DNA of 64,000 bases from Alkalibacterium sp. (GCA_020832185.1 JAFIFE010000006.1:124001-188000); one strand, 5' to 3'. Positions 35,167 to 44,596 are shown, numbered from the stretch's first letter. Numbers and translations: made by a program. The notes: generated by a model not told the origin, from the sequence alone.

Positions 35167-36162
35167 ATGAGATTAAGTGTATTAGATCAGGCGCCGATAA
35201 CGAGTGGGCATACCCCTCAAGGCGCGCTGGAAAAAGCTGTAGAATTAGCAGAAGTTGCAGAAAAATTAGGATATTACCGCATGTGGATGGCAGAACACCA
35301 TGGGAGTAATGCATTTGCAAGTTCAGCTCCTGAAATTGTGCTGGCCTACCTGGCTGCTAAAACAAGCACGATCAGATTGGGCACGGGCGGGACTATGATG
35401 ATGCACTATTCTCCTTTGAAAATGGCGGAAGTTTTCAAAACGCTCAGTGCACTTGCACCTGGACGGATCGATTACGGCGTTGGACGCGCACCGGGTGGAG
35501 ATCAGCGTGCGATTTACGCATTATCACAGGGAAATGATCCGAATTTTGATCATCTTTATGATAATCTGGATGTCACTCTGGAGTTACTAAAGGATAAAAT
35601 TCCGGATAATGCATTGTATAGATACACAATAGCCTCACCTGAAAAAATCTCACTACCGGAAGCATGGCTGCTGGGCTCGAGTGGAAATAGTGCGATACAG
35701 GCTGGTAAAATGGGATTGGGCTACTCTTTTGCACAATTTTTCATGTTAGGTGCCATGCGAAAAGAACTATTTGACTTGTACAGAGACAACTTTGTCCCGT
35801 CTACATTCATGGACAAACCGGACATCAGTGTCGCTTACCTTGTGACTGTAGCAGAAACTACAGAAGAAGCTGAGTTTCAGGCAAAACCTCAGGATATTGC
35901 AAGGATCAGACTGAGTCAGGGACGAATGGACCCATTGATGACGCCAGAAGAAGCTAGAGATCATCCACTGACTGATGACGAAAAACAGGCAATCCAGACT
36001 AATCGTGAGATCCATTTAGTGGGAACAGCTAAAGAAGTTGCTGATAAGTTGAGACACGATCAGGATGTTTACGGATTTGATGAAGCGATGATTTGCAGTA
36101 TCGCTCACACTCAGGCCCAGAGACTTCAGACATACGAATTATTAGCAAAAGAACTCCTATAA
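35167..36162 (+). CDS. Luciferase-like monooxygenase (LLM class flavin-dependent oxidoreductase)
   Basis: 331 residues. Family features include WMAEHHG near residue 40, RLGTGGTMMMHYSPLKMAE and the GVGRAPGG loop, as in the YhbW/YtmO-like subgroup common in Bacillota. It uses reduced FMN and oxygen on an unknown substrate. It precedes the 2-hydroxyacid dehydrogenase gene by 26 bp on the same strand. Confidence 0.85.
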   Translation: MRLSVLDQAPITSGHTPQGALEKAVELAEVAEKLGYYRMWMAEHHGSNAFASSAPEIVLAYLAAKTSTIRLGTGGTMMMHYSPLKMAEVFKTLSALAPGRIDYGVGRAPGGDQRAIYALSQGNDPNFDHLYDNLDVTLELLKDKIPDNALYRYTIASPEKISLPEAWLLGSSGNSAIQAGKMGLGYSFAQFFMLGAMRKELFDLYRDNFVPSTFMDKPDISVAYLVTVAETTEEAEFQAKPQDIARIRLSQGRMDPLMTPEEARDHPLTDDEKQAIQTNREIHLVGTAKEVADKLRHDQDVYGFDEAMICSIAHTQAQRLQTYELLAKELL

Positions 36163-36188
36163 TAACTGGAAGCGAAAGGAAGAATAAG

Positions 36189-37142
36189 ATGAAAGTCGCA
36201 TTGATTGAACCATTAAGAGTCCCGAAAGAGCTGATTGATGAGCTGGCTCAGCCGATTAAAGATAAAGGGCATGAGTTCGTTTACTATGAAGAGAAAACAA
36301 CGGATTCAGATGAATTATATAATAGAAGCAAAGAAGCTGATATTGTTATGATCGGAAATAATCCCTTTCCTGAAGAAGTCGTTGAAAGGTTGGATAAAAC
36401 ACAATTGATCAATGTGGCCTTCACTGGTGTGGATCATGTCGGAAGAGACGCTGCAAAAGAAAATGGCATCCAAATTGCAAACGCAGCAGGGTATTCTGAT
36501 CAGTCTGTGGCTGAACTAGTTATCGGATTGACACTTGATGTGTCCCGTTCGATTTCAAAAGGCAATCAGGCTATTCGCTCAAATGATTTTCCTGGCATGA
36601 TTCAGGGTAGAGAAATCCGCGGGAAAACAGTTGGAATTATCGGGACGGGAAAAATCGGCTTTAAGACAGCTGAATTGTTTAAAGCATTCGGGGCTGAGCT
36701 GATTGGCTATAACCGTACTGAAAAAAGTGAGGCGGAAGCATTAGGGCTGACGTATCAGCCTTTAGATGACGTACTGGAACAAAGTGATATCGTGTCTGTC
36801 CATCTGCCATTAAACGACGAAACAAAAGGCTTTTTATCAGCAGAGAAGTTAGGAAAAATGAAGCGGTCTGCTATATTGATCAACTGCGCAAGAGGTCCAA
36901 TTATTGACAATGAAGCATTGGCGCATCTTTTAAATGAGGAGAAGATTGCAGGAGCAGGAATCGACGTGTTCGAGATGGAACCGCCCATTCCTTCTGATTA
37001 CCCGCTGCTGGAAGCAAAAAATGCAGTACTTACACCCCATGTCGCTTACCTGACAGATGAAGCGATGGTAGCAAGAGCGCAGATTGCTTTTGATAATACG
37101 CTGGCTTTTCTGGATGGCAATCCTCAAAATATAATCGAATAA
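36189..37142 (+). CDS. D-2-hydroxyacid dehydrogenase (NAD-binding)
   Basis: 317 residues from the ATG at 36189, after a GAAAGGAAG site; the longer frame overlaps the upstream gene and is not used. NAD-binding GIIGTGKIG (149-157), catalytic Arg235 (NCARGPIID), Glu264 (FEMEPP) and His284 (TPHVAY) are all present. It reduces a 2-keto acid to a D-hydroxyacid or the reverse; the substrate cannot be assigned. It is followed by a strong terminator. Confidence 0.9.
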   Translation: MKVALIEPLRVPKELIDELAQPIKDKGHEFVYYEEKTTDSDELYNRSKEADIVMIGNNPFPEEVVERLDKTQLINVAFTGVDHVGRDAAKENGIQIANAAGYSDQSVAELVIGLTLDVSRSISKGNQAIRSNDFPGMIQGREIRGKTVGIIGTGKIGFKTAELFKAFGAELIGYNRTEKSEAEALGLTYQPLDDVLEQSDIVSVHLPLNDETKGFLSAEKLGKMKRSAILINCARGPIIDNEALAHLLNEEKIAGAGIDVFEMEPPIPSDYPLLEAKNAVLTPHVAYLTDEAMVARAQIAFDNTLAFLDGNPQNIIE

Positions 37143-37143
37143 G

Positions 37144-37184
37144 AAAAAGGGGAAACATCTACTTATAAGATGTTTCCCCTTTTT
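37144..37184. terminator. Bidirectional terminator
   Basis: Perfect 17-bp stem AAAAAGGGGAAACATCT with a 7-base loop, shared by convergent genes. Confidence 0.9.
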
Positions 37185-37189
37185 GACTG

Positions 37190-38113
37190 CTAAAGGTTAG
37201 TTAATTCGGTCTTCAAGTATTTCGCCAGTTCAAGCATCGCAAATTGTCCGGCTTCTTTTTCAGCGTCTTCATTGTAGTTGGTATTGGTGTTGACGTCATA
37301 GGTATATACCTCGCCTTTTTCGTCAATGATAAATTCGAGTGCTGCTACATCAATAGCCTGATTGTTCATAAAGGTCTGATACCGACTGATTTGATTTTCG
37401 GGCAGGCGGTCGATAATTTTGAATTTACTTTCTTCAGTAATCGGTTTGCCGTCCGGTCCAATCTGGCAGGCATCGGCAGGGCATAATTCAAATCCTTCAC
37501 TTGAATCGACTTTCACTGCGTAGACATATTCTCTACCGACGAATTCTGAGCGGACAATATGTCCGTCTACTGACTTGATGTACTGTTGAATCAGACTCAG
37601 CCCGTCAATCGACTCTTCAAATTCAGGTCCGTTCACATAGTCTTTTAACTCATCAAGCGTATAAAGTAAGCGAACGCCTAAGCCTTTTCCAGCACGGTTA
37701 TGCTTGATGATAAAGGGAAACTCATTTAATTTTTCAGCTGCTTTAATAATGTTTTCTTTACCGACAGCTCCAATCGTCCGTGGGGTTTTGATGCCATTAG
37801 CTTGAAGGGCTAGGTACTGCTTCAATTTGCTGACTTCCAGTTCGATCGCGCCAGTACCATTGATGACGCGGGCACCTTTCTGTTCAAGCCACGTCAGGAC
37901 TTGATCGGTCAATTCCGGTGCATATCGGTGACCTCTAGTATGAGAAGAGGCGCTCATTCGATTATAGTACACAGCGTCGTCAGGCAAGTCCTGAATATCA
38001 AGCATCCCATCAGATAAATCCCATTCTTCGTAGGGAACATCCAGCTCTTCCAGGCGTTTGATTAAATGTATCGTCCAATCCATGTTTTCATGTAAAATAA
38101 CTACTTTACTCAT
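37190..38113 (-). CDS. ATP-grasp family ligase (RimK-like)
   Basis: 307 residues from the ATG at 38113 with AAAGGAG eight bases upstream; an ATG 11 codons earlier overlaps that site. The fold is shown by FIIKHNRAGKGLGVRLL (the ATP-covering loop) and the Mg2+-binding TYDVNTNTNYN near the C-terminus. RimK-like ATP-grasp enzymes join a carboxylate to an amine or thiol. The N-terminal HENMDWTIHL and NRMSASSHTRGH are family features without known function. Substrate unknown; it stands alone. Confidence 0.8.
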   Translation of the reverse strand: MSKVVILHENMDWTIHLIKRLEELDVPYEEWDLSDGMLDIQDLPDDAVYYNRMSASSHTRGHRYAPELTDQVLTWLEQKGARVINGTGAIELEVSKLKQYLALQANGIKTPRTIGAVGKENIIKAAEKLNEFPFIIKHNRAGKGLGVRLLYTLDELKDYVNGPEFEESIDGLSLIQQYIKSVDGHIVRSEFVGREYVYAVKVDSSEGFELCPADACQIGPDGKPITEESKFKIIDRLPENQISRYQTFMNNQAIDVAALEFIIDEKGEVYTYDVNTNTNYNEDAEKEAGQFAMLELAKYLKTELTNL

Positions 38114-38445
38114 ATATGAAGCTCCTTTGATCTGTTTTAAACTCACTACCTATTATCTTTAAAATACTTACTTTTTGCAAGTGGTTTAACTAATCGACTT
38201 GAAACTATGGGAAATTCCAGCATCCGTTTCGTATGCAGGAAAAAGCTGATTATCCTTTTGATATAACACAACATGGAGTTTCGTCTTATTGCATATGATG
38301 GGTACTTGAGAAGGGTTAAAAATTGAGGGAGGAAAAAAGTAAAAGGCAGACTGACCCTGTCAATGTAAGCCCTTTCACTTGTATTGTTAAACTAGACTTG
38401 TTACATTTAGAATAGAAGTAAAAATCGTGTAAAGGAGCGGATATA
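38114..38445. other. Intergenic region with promoter and cre-like site
   Basis: 332 bp between divergent genes. Before the SDR gene lie TTGTTA (38384-38389), 18 bases, TAGAAT (38408-38413). TGTAAGCCCTTTCA (38364-38377) fits the cre consensus except for one base in the central CG, so CcpA binding is doubtful. Nothing else is recognised. Confidence 0.4.
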
Positions 38446-39189
38446 ATGGGTCGTTTAGATGGGAAAGTGGCAATCATTACAGGTGGAGCCGGCGGAATGG
38501 GCAGGACGCATGGAGAGTATTTTGTCAGAGAGGGAGCAAAAGTGGTCGTGGCAGATCTGGAGTCTTCTGATGGGCAGATAGTAGCGGACGATTTAGGAGA
38601 ACATGCGCTATTTGTAGCGTTTGACGTGACAAGCGAATCGAGTTGGGAAAGTTTAGTCAAACAAGCTGAGGATACATTCGGACCGGTCAGTATATTAGTC
38701 AATAATGCAGGAATCGTCAAGCAGAATTCTATTGCCGAGACCTCACTTGAAGAATACAGACAAACGATTCACATCAATCAGGATGGGGTATTCTTAGGTA
38801 TGAAATATGTCCTTCCATCCATGAAGAAAACTGAAAATGGCTCGATCATCAATATTTCATCTGTTGCAGGAATGGTAGGTGGAACGGCTAACCTTGCGTA
38901 TACGGCTTCCAAGTTTGCAGTCAGAGGAATGACAAAAGCCGCAGCTGCTGAGTTTGCTGAATTTGGGATCCGAGTGAATTCGGTGCACCCAGGAGTCATT
39001 CGCACACCGATGACAGAACAGGAAGGCATTAAAGAAATGATCAAGGAAATGGAAAAAGATATTCCTATGAAACGTATTGCTGAACCGGAAGAAATCACCA
39101 ACTTAGTCTTATATCTTGCCTCAGATGAATCCAGTTACTCAACAGGAACAGAATTCGTTGCAGATGGCGGATTGATTCAGGTTATGTAA
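38446..39189 (+). CDS. SDR family oxidoreductase
   Basis: 247 residues. TGGAGGMGRTHG at the cofactor loop, NNAGIV, the Ser in INISSVAG, YTASK (Tyr and Lys of the active site) and VHPGVIRTPM. The THGE after the glycine loop and overall pattern resemble 3-alpha/20-beta-hydroxysteroid dehydrogenase-like SDRs, a group with many unknown substrates. Asp in VADLES suggests NAD(H). AAAGGAG precedes the ATG. Confidence 0.88.
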   Translation: MGRLDGKVAIITGGAGGMGRTHGEYFVREGAKVVVADLESSDGQIVADDLGEHALFVAFDVTSESSWESLVKQAEDTFGPVSILVNNAGIVKQNSIAETSLEEYRQTIHINQDGVFLGMKYVLPSMKKTENGSIINISSVAGMVGGTANLAYTASKFAVRGMTKAAAAEFAEFGIRVNSVHPGVIRTPMTEQEGIKEMIKEMEKDIPMKRIAEPEEITNLVLYLASDESSYSTGTEFVADGGLIQVM

Positions 39190-39198
39190 AAAACACAG

Positions 39199-39232
39199 AA
39201 AAAATCGCCTAATTAGTTTAGGCGATTTTTTT
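39199..39232. terminator. Bidirectional terminator overlapping the end of the mhqD-like gene
   Basis: Perfect 14-bp stem AAAAAATCGCCTAA. The stop codon of the - strand hydrolase (39213-39215) lies in its loop, so its last residues are encoded by the terminator arm. Confidence 0.85.
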
Positions 39233-39830
39233 GTGCAGTATACCATTTTGAAGCGGCTTGTACTTCTGTTGCTGACAATTGGTGACCGTAATTTTCCCAG
39301 TGAAGCATCACATCAGCTCCCGCTTTTGACAGTAAGGTTTCCAGCTCTGTGGATTCTTCGGAAGGGCAGATCGGGTCATTTGTTCCAGCTCCAATAAATA
39401 CTGGAATATCAGTTAAGTCTGGTAAATCCAGTCCTCTTAAAGGGACCATTGGGTGATGCAAAATGGCACCAGCCAGTGCATCGTTGAAGTGGAACAAGAG
39501 GCTTCCAGCAATATTTGCGCCATTTGAGTAGCCTACAGCGACCACTTTATCACGGTTAAACCCGTAATCGCCTGCAGCTTCATCGATAAAATCATTTAAT
39601 TCTTTTGTTCTGAACTTTAAGTCTTCTTCGTCAAAAACGCCGGCTGCAAGTCGTTTGAAGTATCGCGCCATACCGTTTTCGCTTATATTTCCTAAAACAC
39701 TCAACACGTTCGCATCAGGGTCAATTTCATCGGCTAGGGGTAGGAGATCGCGTTCAGTTCCACCCGTTCCGTGTAAAAGAAGCAACGTCGTTCCGTTTAA
39801 ATCCGTACCTTCTTTAAATATGTGTTTCAT
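39213..39830 (-). CDS. mhqD: Alpha/beta hydrolase, MhqD-like
   Basis: 205 residues. LLHGTGG oxyanion loop, nucleophile Ser in VGYSNGA, Asp in GTNDPICP and His in YGHQLS form the catalytic set of the carboxylesterase/phospholipase family. B. subtilis MhqD is the closest named relative and is induced by quinones and catechols. It follows the ring-cleaving dioxygenase gene by 22 bp, the arrangement expected if it hydrolyses ring-fission products. The symbol rests on family and operon context. Confidence 0.82.
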   Translation of the reverse strand: MKHIFKEGTDLNGTTLLLLHGTGGTERDLLPLADEIDPDANVLSVLGNISENGMARYFKRLAAGVFDEEDLKFRTKELNDFIDEAAGDYGFNRDKVVAVGYSNGANIAGSLLFHFNDALAGAILHHPMVPLRGLDLPDLTDIPVFIGAGTNDPICPSEESTELETLLSKAGADVMLHWENYGHQLSATEVQAASKWYTAQKNRLN

Positions 39831-39852
39831 ATGATCAGTCTCCTTTGTTTAT

Positions 39853-40779
39853 TTAGTTAGTCACTTCGATTGGTGGCAATAGGCCTTCGAGCTTTTCTCT
39901 GTGCTGTTCATATTGTTCCGGTAATTTTAGGGCTGTGCCCATTTCGTCTGCCGTTTCATCGACGGTGAATCCCGGAGTATCCGAAGCAATTTCAAACAGA
40001 ATTTGTCCATACTCTCTAAAGTACAAAGCCTTAAAATACTGTCTGTCTTTAATTTCGGTAACGTGATACCCGTCAGTCCTGACGTGAGACTGCCAGTCAG
40101 CATGATCCTCTTCATCAAGTGCACGCCAAGCGATATGGTGGACCGTTCCTACACCCATATGCCCAGGTTCAGTAACATTCAGAGGGATATCAATCAGGTT
40201 GCCCAGTTCTCCATCGGCCTGCAGGCGGACGACATTCTGTTCTTCCTTTAAATAAGTTAAGCCCATTGTATCAGTTAAGGTTTCGATTGTCGCTTTAGGG
40301 TTATTTGAATAGAGGACAGCTCCGCCGAATCCCTTGATAGCGACGTCTGACGGGATTGTATTAGACCAGGTGTTTAATGGACCCGACTCGCGTTCGACTA
40401 GCTCAAGTTTCAGTCCGTGAACATCTTCGAATTGGAGAACCTCTTCACCAAAGCGAATCGTTTTCTCAAATGTGACTGATTGATCGTTTAAACGATTTTC
40501 CCAAAAGGATAGGCTTTCTGGTGGGATGGCATACGTGGTGACGCCGACCTGGCCGCTGCCGATCGTTCCTTTTTTTCCAGATGCCCATGGAAAGAAAGTA
40601 ATAATCGTTCCGGGTTGTGCCTCTTTATTTCCAAAGTAAAGGTGATAGGTCTGTGGGTCATCAAAGTTGACGGTCTTCTTAACTAACCGCAAACCTAACA
40701 CACCAGCATAAAAGTCCACGTTCTCCTGTGGGTGACCAACAATGGATGTAATGTGATGAATCCCTTGTGTTCTTTTCAT
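39853..40779 (-). CDS. mhqO: Ring-cleaving dioxygenase, MhqO-like (VOC family)
   Basis: 308 residues with two VOC modules. His ligand candidates are in GIHHITSIVG and TVHHIAWRA and a Glu in ILFEIASDTPGF, the metal site pattern of extradiol-type dioxygenases. YHLYFGN and GTIITFFPW are typical of MhqO/MhqA/MhqE proteins. It probably opens hydroquinone or catechol rings. AAAAGGAG precedes the ATG. The gene has a near-perfect promoter with an MhqR-like operator downstream of the -10 box. Confidence 0.87.
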   Translation of the reverse strand: MKRTQGIHHITSIVGHPQENVDFYAGVLGLRLVKKTVNFDDPQTYHLYFGNKEAQPGTIITFFPWASGKKGTIGSGQVGVTTYAIPPESLSFWENRLNDQSVTFEKTIRFGEEVLQFEDVHGLKLELVERESGPLNTWSNTIPSDVAIKGFGGAVLYSNNPKATIETLTDTMGLTYLKEEQNVVRLQADGELGNLIDIPLNVTEPGHMGVGTVHHIAWRALDEEDHADWQSHVRTDGYHVTEIKDRQYFKALYFREYGQILFEIASDTPGFTVDETADEMGTALKLPEQYEQHREKLEGLLPPIEVTN

Positions 40780-40819
40780 ATTAAAAAACTCCTTTTATAA
40801 AAGTGATGGACACTTCAAT

Positions 40820-40876
40820 TAGTACGAATTCGAGATATAGCAGATTAAGTATACCTTCTGGCTTACTTTTTGTCAA
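40820..40876 (-). promoter_or_regulatory. mhqO promoter with MhqR-like operator
   Basis: On the - strand TTGACA (40876-40871), 17 bases, TATACT (40853-40848). Downstream is TATCTCGAATTCG followed by TACTA (40838-40820). In B. subtilis the MhqR box has the form TATCTCGAATTCGAGATA; one half plus the centre match fully, the other half partly. The position inside the transcribed region suits a repressor. Confidence 0.7.
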
Positions 40877-41045
40877 TGAAAACTGCTGAGGGCGTACCTA
40901 AACTGAGTTCGGAAGGAAACGATTCAGATGAATTTTTAGCTCAGAAAGGATACACTAGGGGAAACGTGTGCAATGTTTAGAGACTCGCCAAACAGTGGGG
41001 TGTTTTTGAACCAGTCACAGCAGCCGATGACAGGAGATGAGGAAA

Positions 41046-42035
41046 ATGAATATGAACGTATGGACCATTGAAACACCGGGTGGAAGAGAGCAACTGTCGC
41101 TTGAGAAGCGAGAGGCCCCGACGCCGAAAGAGGGAGAACTGCTTATTGAAGTCAAAGCAGCTGGAATCAACAGGACAGATACACTGACCAGACAAAATAC
41201 GCAATTAAAAGCACCTTATCCAGTTCTGGGAGTTGAAGTCAGTGGAGTAGTCGTAAAAAACGAATCAAACTCCAGCGCCTTTAAAATAGGAACACGAGTA
41301 GCGGGACTCGTCAATCAGGGAGGCTACGCTGAATATGCCGTCATGCCTGCAGATCGGGCGATAATTATCCCGGAGAGCCTGTCTTATGTGGAAGCCGCTG
41401 CTGTACCAGAAGTATTCCTTACCGCTTATCAGACGCTATACTGGCTGGGGGAATTAAAAAATAATGAAAAAGTTCTGATCCATGCGGCTGGAAGTGGGGT
41501 AGGAACGGCGGCAATCCAGCTGGCTCGTCAACTTAGTGACGCCACCATTTTTGCGACGGCGGGGCACGCTGATAAGCTGGAAATGTCAAGGCAACTTGGA
41601 GCTGATGTGCTGACGAATTACAAAGAGCGCGCGTTCGATAAAGACGTAGCGTCACACACAGAGGGGACAGGCGTCGATGTGATTCTTGATTTCGTGGGTG
41701 CATCTTACTGGGATATGAATCTGGCAAGTTGTGCAGTGGATGCCAGATGGGTACTGATTGGAACGCTTGGAGGATCACAAATCAAGTCACTCTCAATAGG
41801 AGATCTGATGATGAAAAGAATCGCGTTGAAAGGCACCGTGCTGACCCCTAGAAGTGATGATTACAAAGCACGATTGACGCGTGAATTTTCAGAAAAAGCA
41901 CTGCCATTATTCAATGAGGGGAAACTTAAGCCGATCATTTACTCAGTTATTCCGTTTTCAGAGTTGCCGGAAGCTCACAGACAAATGGAAGAGAATGAAA
42001 ATACAGGAAAAATTATTCTATCTCTGGAAAAATAA
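41046..42035 (+). CDS. NADPH:quinone oxidoreductase/zinc-independent MDR protein
   Basis: About 329 residues. It has an N-terminal GroES-like domain (GEVVKAAGINRTD region), the AAGSGVGTAAIQLA nucleotide-binding loop and a C-terminus GKIILSLEK as in PIG3-type quinone oxidoreductases. Zinc ligands of alcohol dehydrogenases are absent. Three in-frame ATGs (41037, 41046, 41052) lie close together; AGGAG at 41032 and GAGG at 41039 favour one of the latter two. Divergent from the mhqO operon, which supports a quinone-related role. Confidence 0.82.
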   Translation: MNMNVWTIETPGGREQLSLEKREAPTPKEGELLIEVKAAGINRTDTLTRQNTQLKAPYPVLGVEVSGVVVKNESNSSAFKIGTRVAGLVNQGGYAEYAVMPADRAIIIPESLSYVEAAAVPEVFLTAYQTLYWLGELKNNEKVLIHAAGSGVGTAAIQLARQLSDATIFATAGHADKLEMSRQLGADVLTNYKERAFDKDVASHTEGTGVDVILDFVGASYWDMNLASCAVDARWVLIGTLGGSQIKSLSIGDLMMKRIALKGTVLTPRSDDYKARLTREFSEKALPLFNEGKLKPIIYSVIPFSELPEAHRQMEENENTGKIILSLEK

Positions 42036-42098
42036 AAAAAACCACTCCCACACCCAGGACCTGCTGAACTAAGCCGGTTTGGATGCGGGGGTGGTTTA
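42034..42098 (-). terminator. Terminator between convergent genes
   Basis: AAACCACTCCCACACC and GGATGCGGGGGTGGTTT pair imperfectly around a long loop; on the - strand it ends in an eight-base T run. Confidence 0.65.
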
Positions 42099-42974
42099 AT
42101 AGTAAAACGAAGATTCTTCGACTTGTCTTTTCAAATCTGATTTACGCCTCGTCAATTTCTTTTGAACGCTTAGAACTTCATCATAAACGTCTTCGAGCAT
42201 ATCCATATTACGATTGATGGTGTCCTTCGTGTCCCAATCCGAGAAAATATTGTCGAAAAAGACATCAAAGAAACGGCGCATATTTCCAAGCTGCTCGTAA
42301 TTCAAAATCCCTTCCAGATCAACATCCTTTAATTCTTTTCGGTACCTGTCAATCAACGCTTCTAAAAAAGCGAGTTCTTTTTCTGCTTTATCGATGTGGC
42401 TATATTTGACCATATCGACCAAAAGGCTATCGGTAAACAAGTCCCAAGTAGCCATCGAGTTAGCTGACTGGAGTTTATCTAAAGCAGTATCCAGCCCACT
42501 CAAAACATTTTTCCCTGCTTCAACGGCTTCGTCTACCTCACGTATTTCTTCCAACCATTCAAACCGTTTACGTTTTTCCTGAGATACCTTATCTTGAAAA
42601 GCAGGGTCCGAATGGATCAAGGTGGATTTTAATCTAGTCAGTTCCTGTTGAACGCGCGTAATCCTGTCAGTCAACCCAGTAAATTCTTCGCGTGCTTCAA
42701 GATATAGTGCGGCGGTTCGATCAAGGGCTACTTTTGCTTCGACGCGCTCTTTCTTTTCTTTGTCCAGTTTTCGCTCATACGTCCCGATCAGATTGTATAA
42801 AAAAGAAGTAAGGGACTGGGCTTCCAGTTTTTCAACATCAGCGTTCTCTTCTTCGAAATAGTGCTGAGCTTCATGGTAATCTCTCTCATTGGATACGAGT
42901 CGTTCCTTAGCGGTCAATTGTTTCTTTATCAGCCGATCACATTACAGTTGCAGTTGGTCATATGTATGGGTCAT
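42096..42974 (-). pseudogene. Coiled-coil protein gene with early in-frame stop
   Basis: The natural start appears to be the ATG at 42974 with AAGGAGG upstream: MTHTYDQLQL, then TAA at 42944-42942, then CDRLIKKQ and an open frame of 273 residues in the same register from the TTG at 42917. A single CAA or GAA to TAA change would explain it. The remaining product is long coiled coil (heptads through most of 1-190) ending in KKLTRRKSDLKRQVEE. It could still be made by restart at the TTG, which lacks a ribosome site. No family is recognised. Confidence 0.6.
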
Positions 42975-43105
42975 CTTTTCTGCCTCCTTAATATGTATTA
43001 GTGTACCATAATCAGGGGGGCTGTTAATGAGTCCAAAGACCGATTTAACAGCGGATAGACCAGCAGTGGATAGACGTGAAGCAGTAAACCTAAACTTGAT
43101 GATAT

Positions 43106-43147
43106 AAAAAACCAGCCAGCTGAATTAACCTTCAACTGGCTGGTTTA
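43106..43147 (-). terminator. Terminator of the NhaC gene
   Basis: AAACCAGCCAGCTGAA and its near-complement form a 16-bp stem; T run on the - strand. Confidence 0.8.
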
Positions 43148-43156
43148 ATAGAAAAT

Positions 43157-44596
43157 TTAAGCATTTGATAAGTGGGCTTTCTTAGAAACATTCTGTTTTT
43201 TCGTCTTCTGAATACTTGTTTTCTCAGTCATTGTAAAGCCGGTAGCTGCATAAATCAGCGTAATGACTGGGGTAATGAACGCAAGGAAGGTGTAAGGTAA
43301 ATAAGCACTAACTGGAATTCCCAGTGTACTGGTTGCGAACATCCCTGCCCCAACCCAAGGGAATAATGTTCCTGAAAGTGTAGCTGCCGCTTCAACAGTT
43401 CTGGACAGATTTTCAGGTTTCAGGTTCATGCGGTCATATAAGGGTTTCATGATCGTACCAGTCATAACGGAAGAGAAATATATCGCTCCGCCTATAGCCA
43501 GCGTGAAATAGCCAACTAATAGGGTGACTAGTGTCAATGAGAAGTTAGTCTGTATTTTATGCGCAAAGGAATTGATGATGGCTTCAAGCACACCAGATTC
43601 TGCCAGCATTCCGCCTAGTCCAAGTGCAAACAGGAAGAGGACGATTAGAGGAAGCATGCTGGTTATACCTCCGCGTTGAAGAAGGTCATTGACTGTTCCA
43701 TTACCGGAATCAGCAGTATAGCCGTCATACATAATATTAAACACCGCAGACATACTATAGCCCTGGTAAAATACGGCTAACACGCCACCATACATAGCAG
43801 CTGAAAAGATAGAAATCACTGCCGGTTTTTTCATCATCATTAAGCCTATTAAAAGAAAGATTGGTGTGAAGGCGATCCAGTTAATAGTGAAGTTCGAAGA
43901 AAGCTCAGCCAGCAGTGTGTTCACATGTGCTGAGTCAATAGTGTCGACACTATACTGAAGACCGATCACTGTAAAGAGAATGGCGGTAATAATAAACGAA
44001 GGCACCGCAGTATACATCATATGCTTGATGTGACCAAAAAGAGTCGCTCCGGTAACGGTTGGTGTCAGATTCGTGGTGTCAGACAGTGGAGACATTTTAT
44101 CCCCAAAGTAAGCCCCACTTAAAATAGCACCGGCAGTTATTCCAGATGGGATACCGATCGTCTCACCCACACCCATCATCGCGACACCGGCAGTACCGAT
44201 TGCTCCCCATGATGTGCCCGTCGTGGTGGCCACCACTGAAGTGAACAGTAGAGTCGTCAGTAAAAAGAAACGGGGGGAAATCATGTTTATCCCGTAATAG
44301 ACTAACGCGGGTACTGTACCGGAAGCAATCCAGGTCCCAATCAGAATCCCGACATTGATCAGAATCAGGACAGATTCAAGGGACTGTCCCATCGACTTGA
44401 ACATCACGTCTTGTATATTTGAATAAGTGTAACCCAGCTTCATCATGAAGGGGATGAGCACAAACATTCCAATGAACATCAGGACTTGAATGGGTGCATC
44501 GAACACCAGGATCCCTACAGATATAATTGAAACGATACTGAGCAGCATGGTTAAGGCAAATAAAAAACCAGGTTTTTTAATGTCTTCGTTTAGCAA
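43157..44596 (-). CDS. nhaC: Na+/H+ antiporter, NhaC family
   Basis: 479 residues, about 11-12 membrane helices. Typical NhaC sequence: GTIASGTVPALVYYG-like region, the polar helix TTTGTSWGAIGTAGVA, GDKMSPLSDTTNL with the conserved acidic and Ser residues, and SGTLFPWVGAGMF. It exchanges Na+ for H+ and serves in alkaline or salty conditions. Some NhaC-like proteins exchange malate and lactate, so substrate is not certain. TTG start with AAAGGAG seven bases upstream. Confidence 0.87.
   Translation of the reverse strand: MLNEDIKKPGFLFALTMLLSIVSIISVGILVFDAPIQVLMFIGMFVLIPFMMKLGYTYSNIQDVMFKSMGQSLESVLILINVGILIGTWIASGTVPALVYYGINMISPRFFLLTTLLFTSVVATTTGTSWGAIGTAGVAMMGVGETIGIPSGITAGAILSGAYFGDKMSPLSDTTNLTPTVTGATLFGHIKHMMYTAVPSFIITAILFTVIGLQYSVDTIDSAHVNTLLAELSSNFTINWIAFTPIFLLIGLMMMKKPAVISIFSAAMYGGVLAVFYQGYSMSAVFNIMYDGYTADSGNGTVNDLLQRGGITSMLPLIVLFLFALGLGGMLAESGVLEAIINSFAHKIQTNFSLTLVTLLVGYFTLAIGGAIYFSSVMTGTIMKPLYDRMNLKPENLSRTVEAAATLSGTLFPWVGAGMFATSTLGIPVSAYLPYTFLAFITPVITLIYAATGFTMTEKTSIQKTKKQNVSKKAHLSNA

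Noticed and set aside
38364-38377. cre site before the SDR gene at 38446
   Set aside because: It fits the consensus at 13 of 14 positions, but the mismatch falls in the central CG that CcpA needs, so it is mentioned but not claimed.
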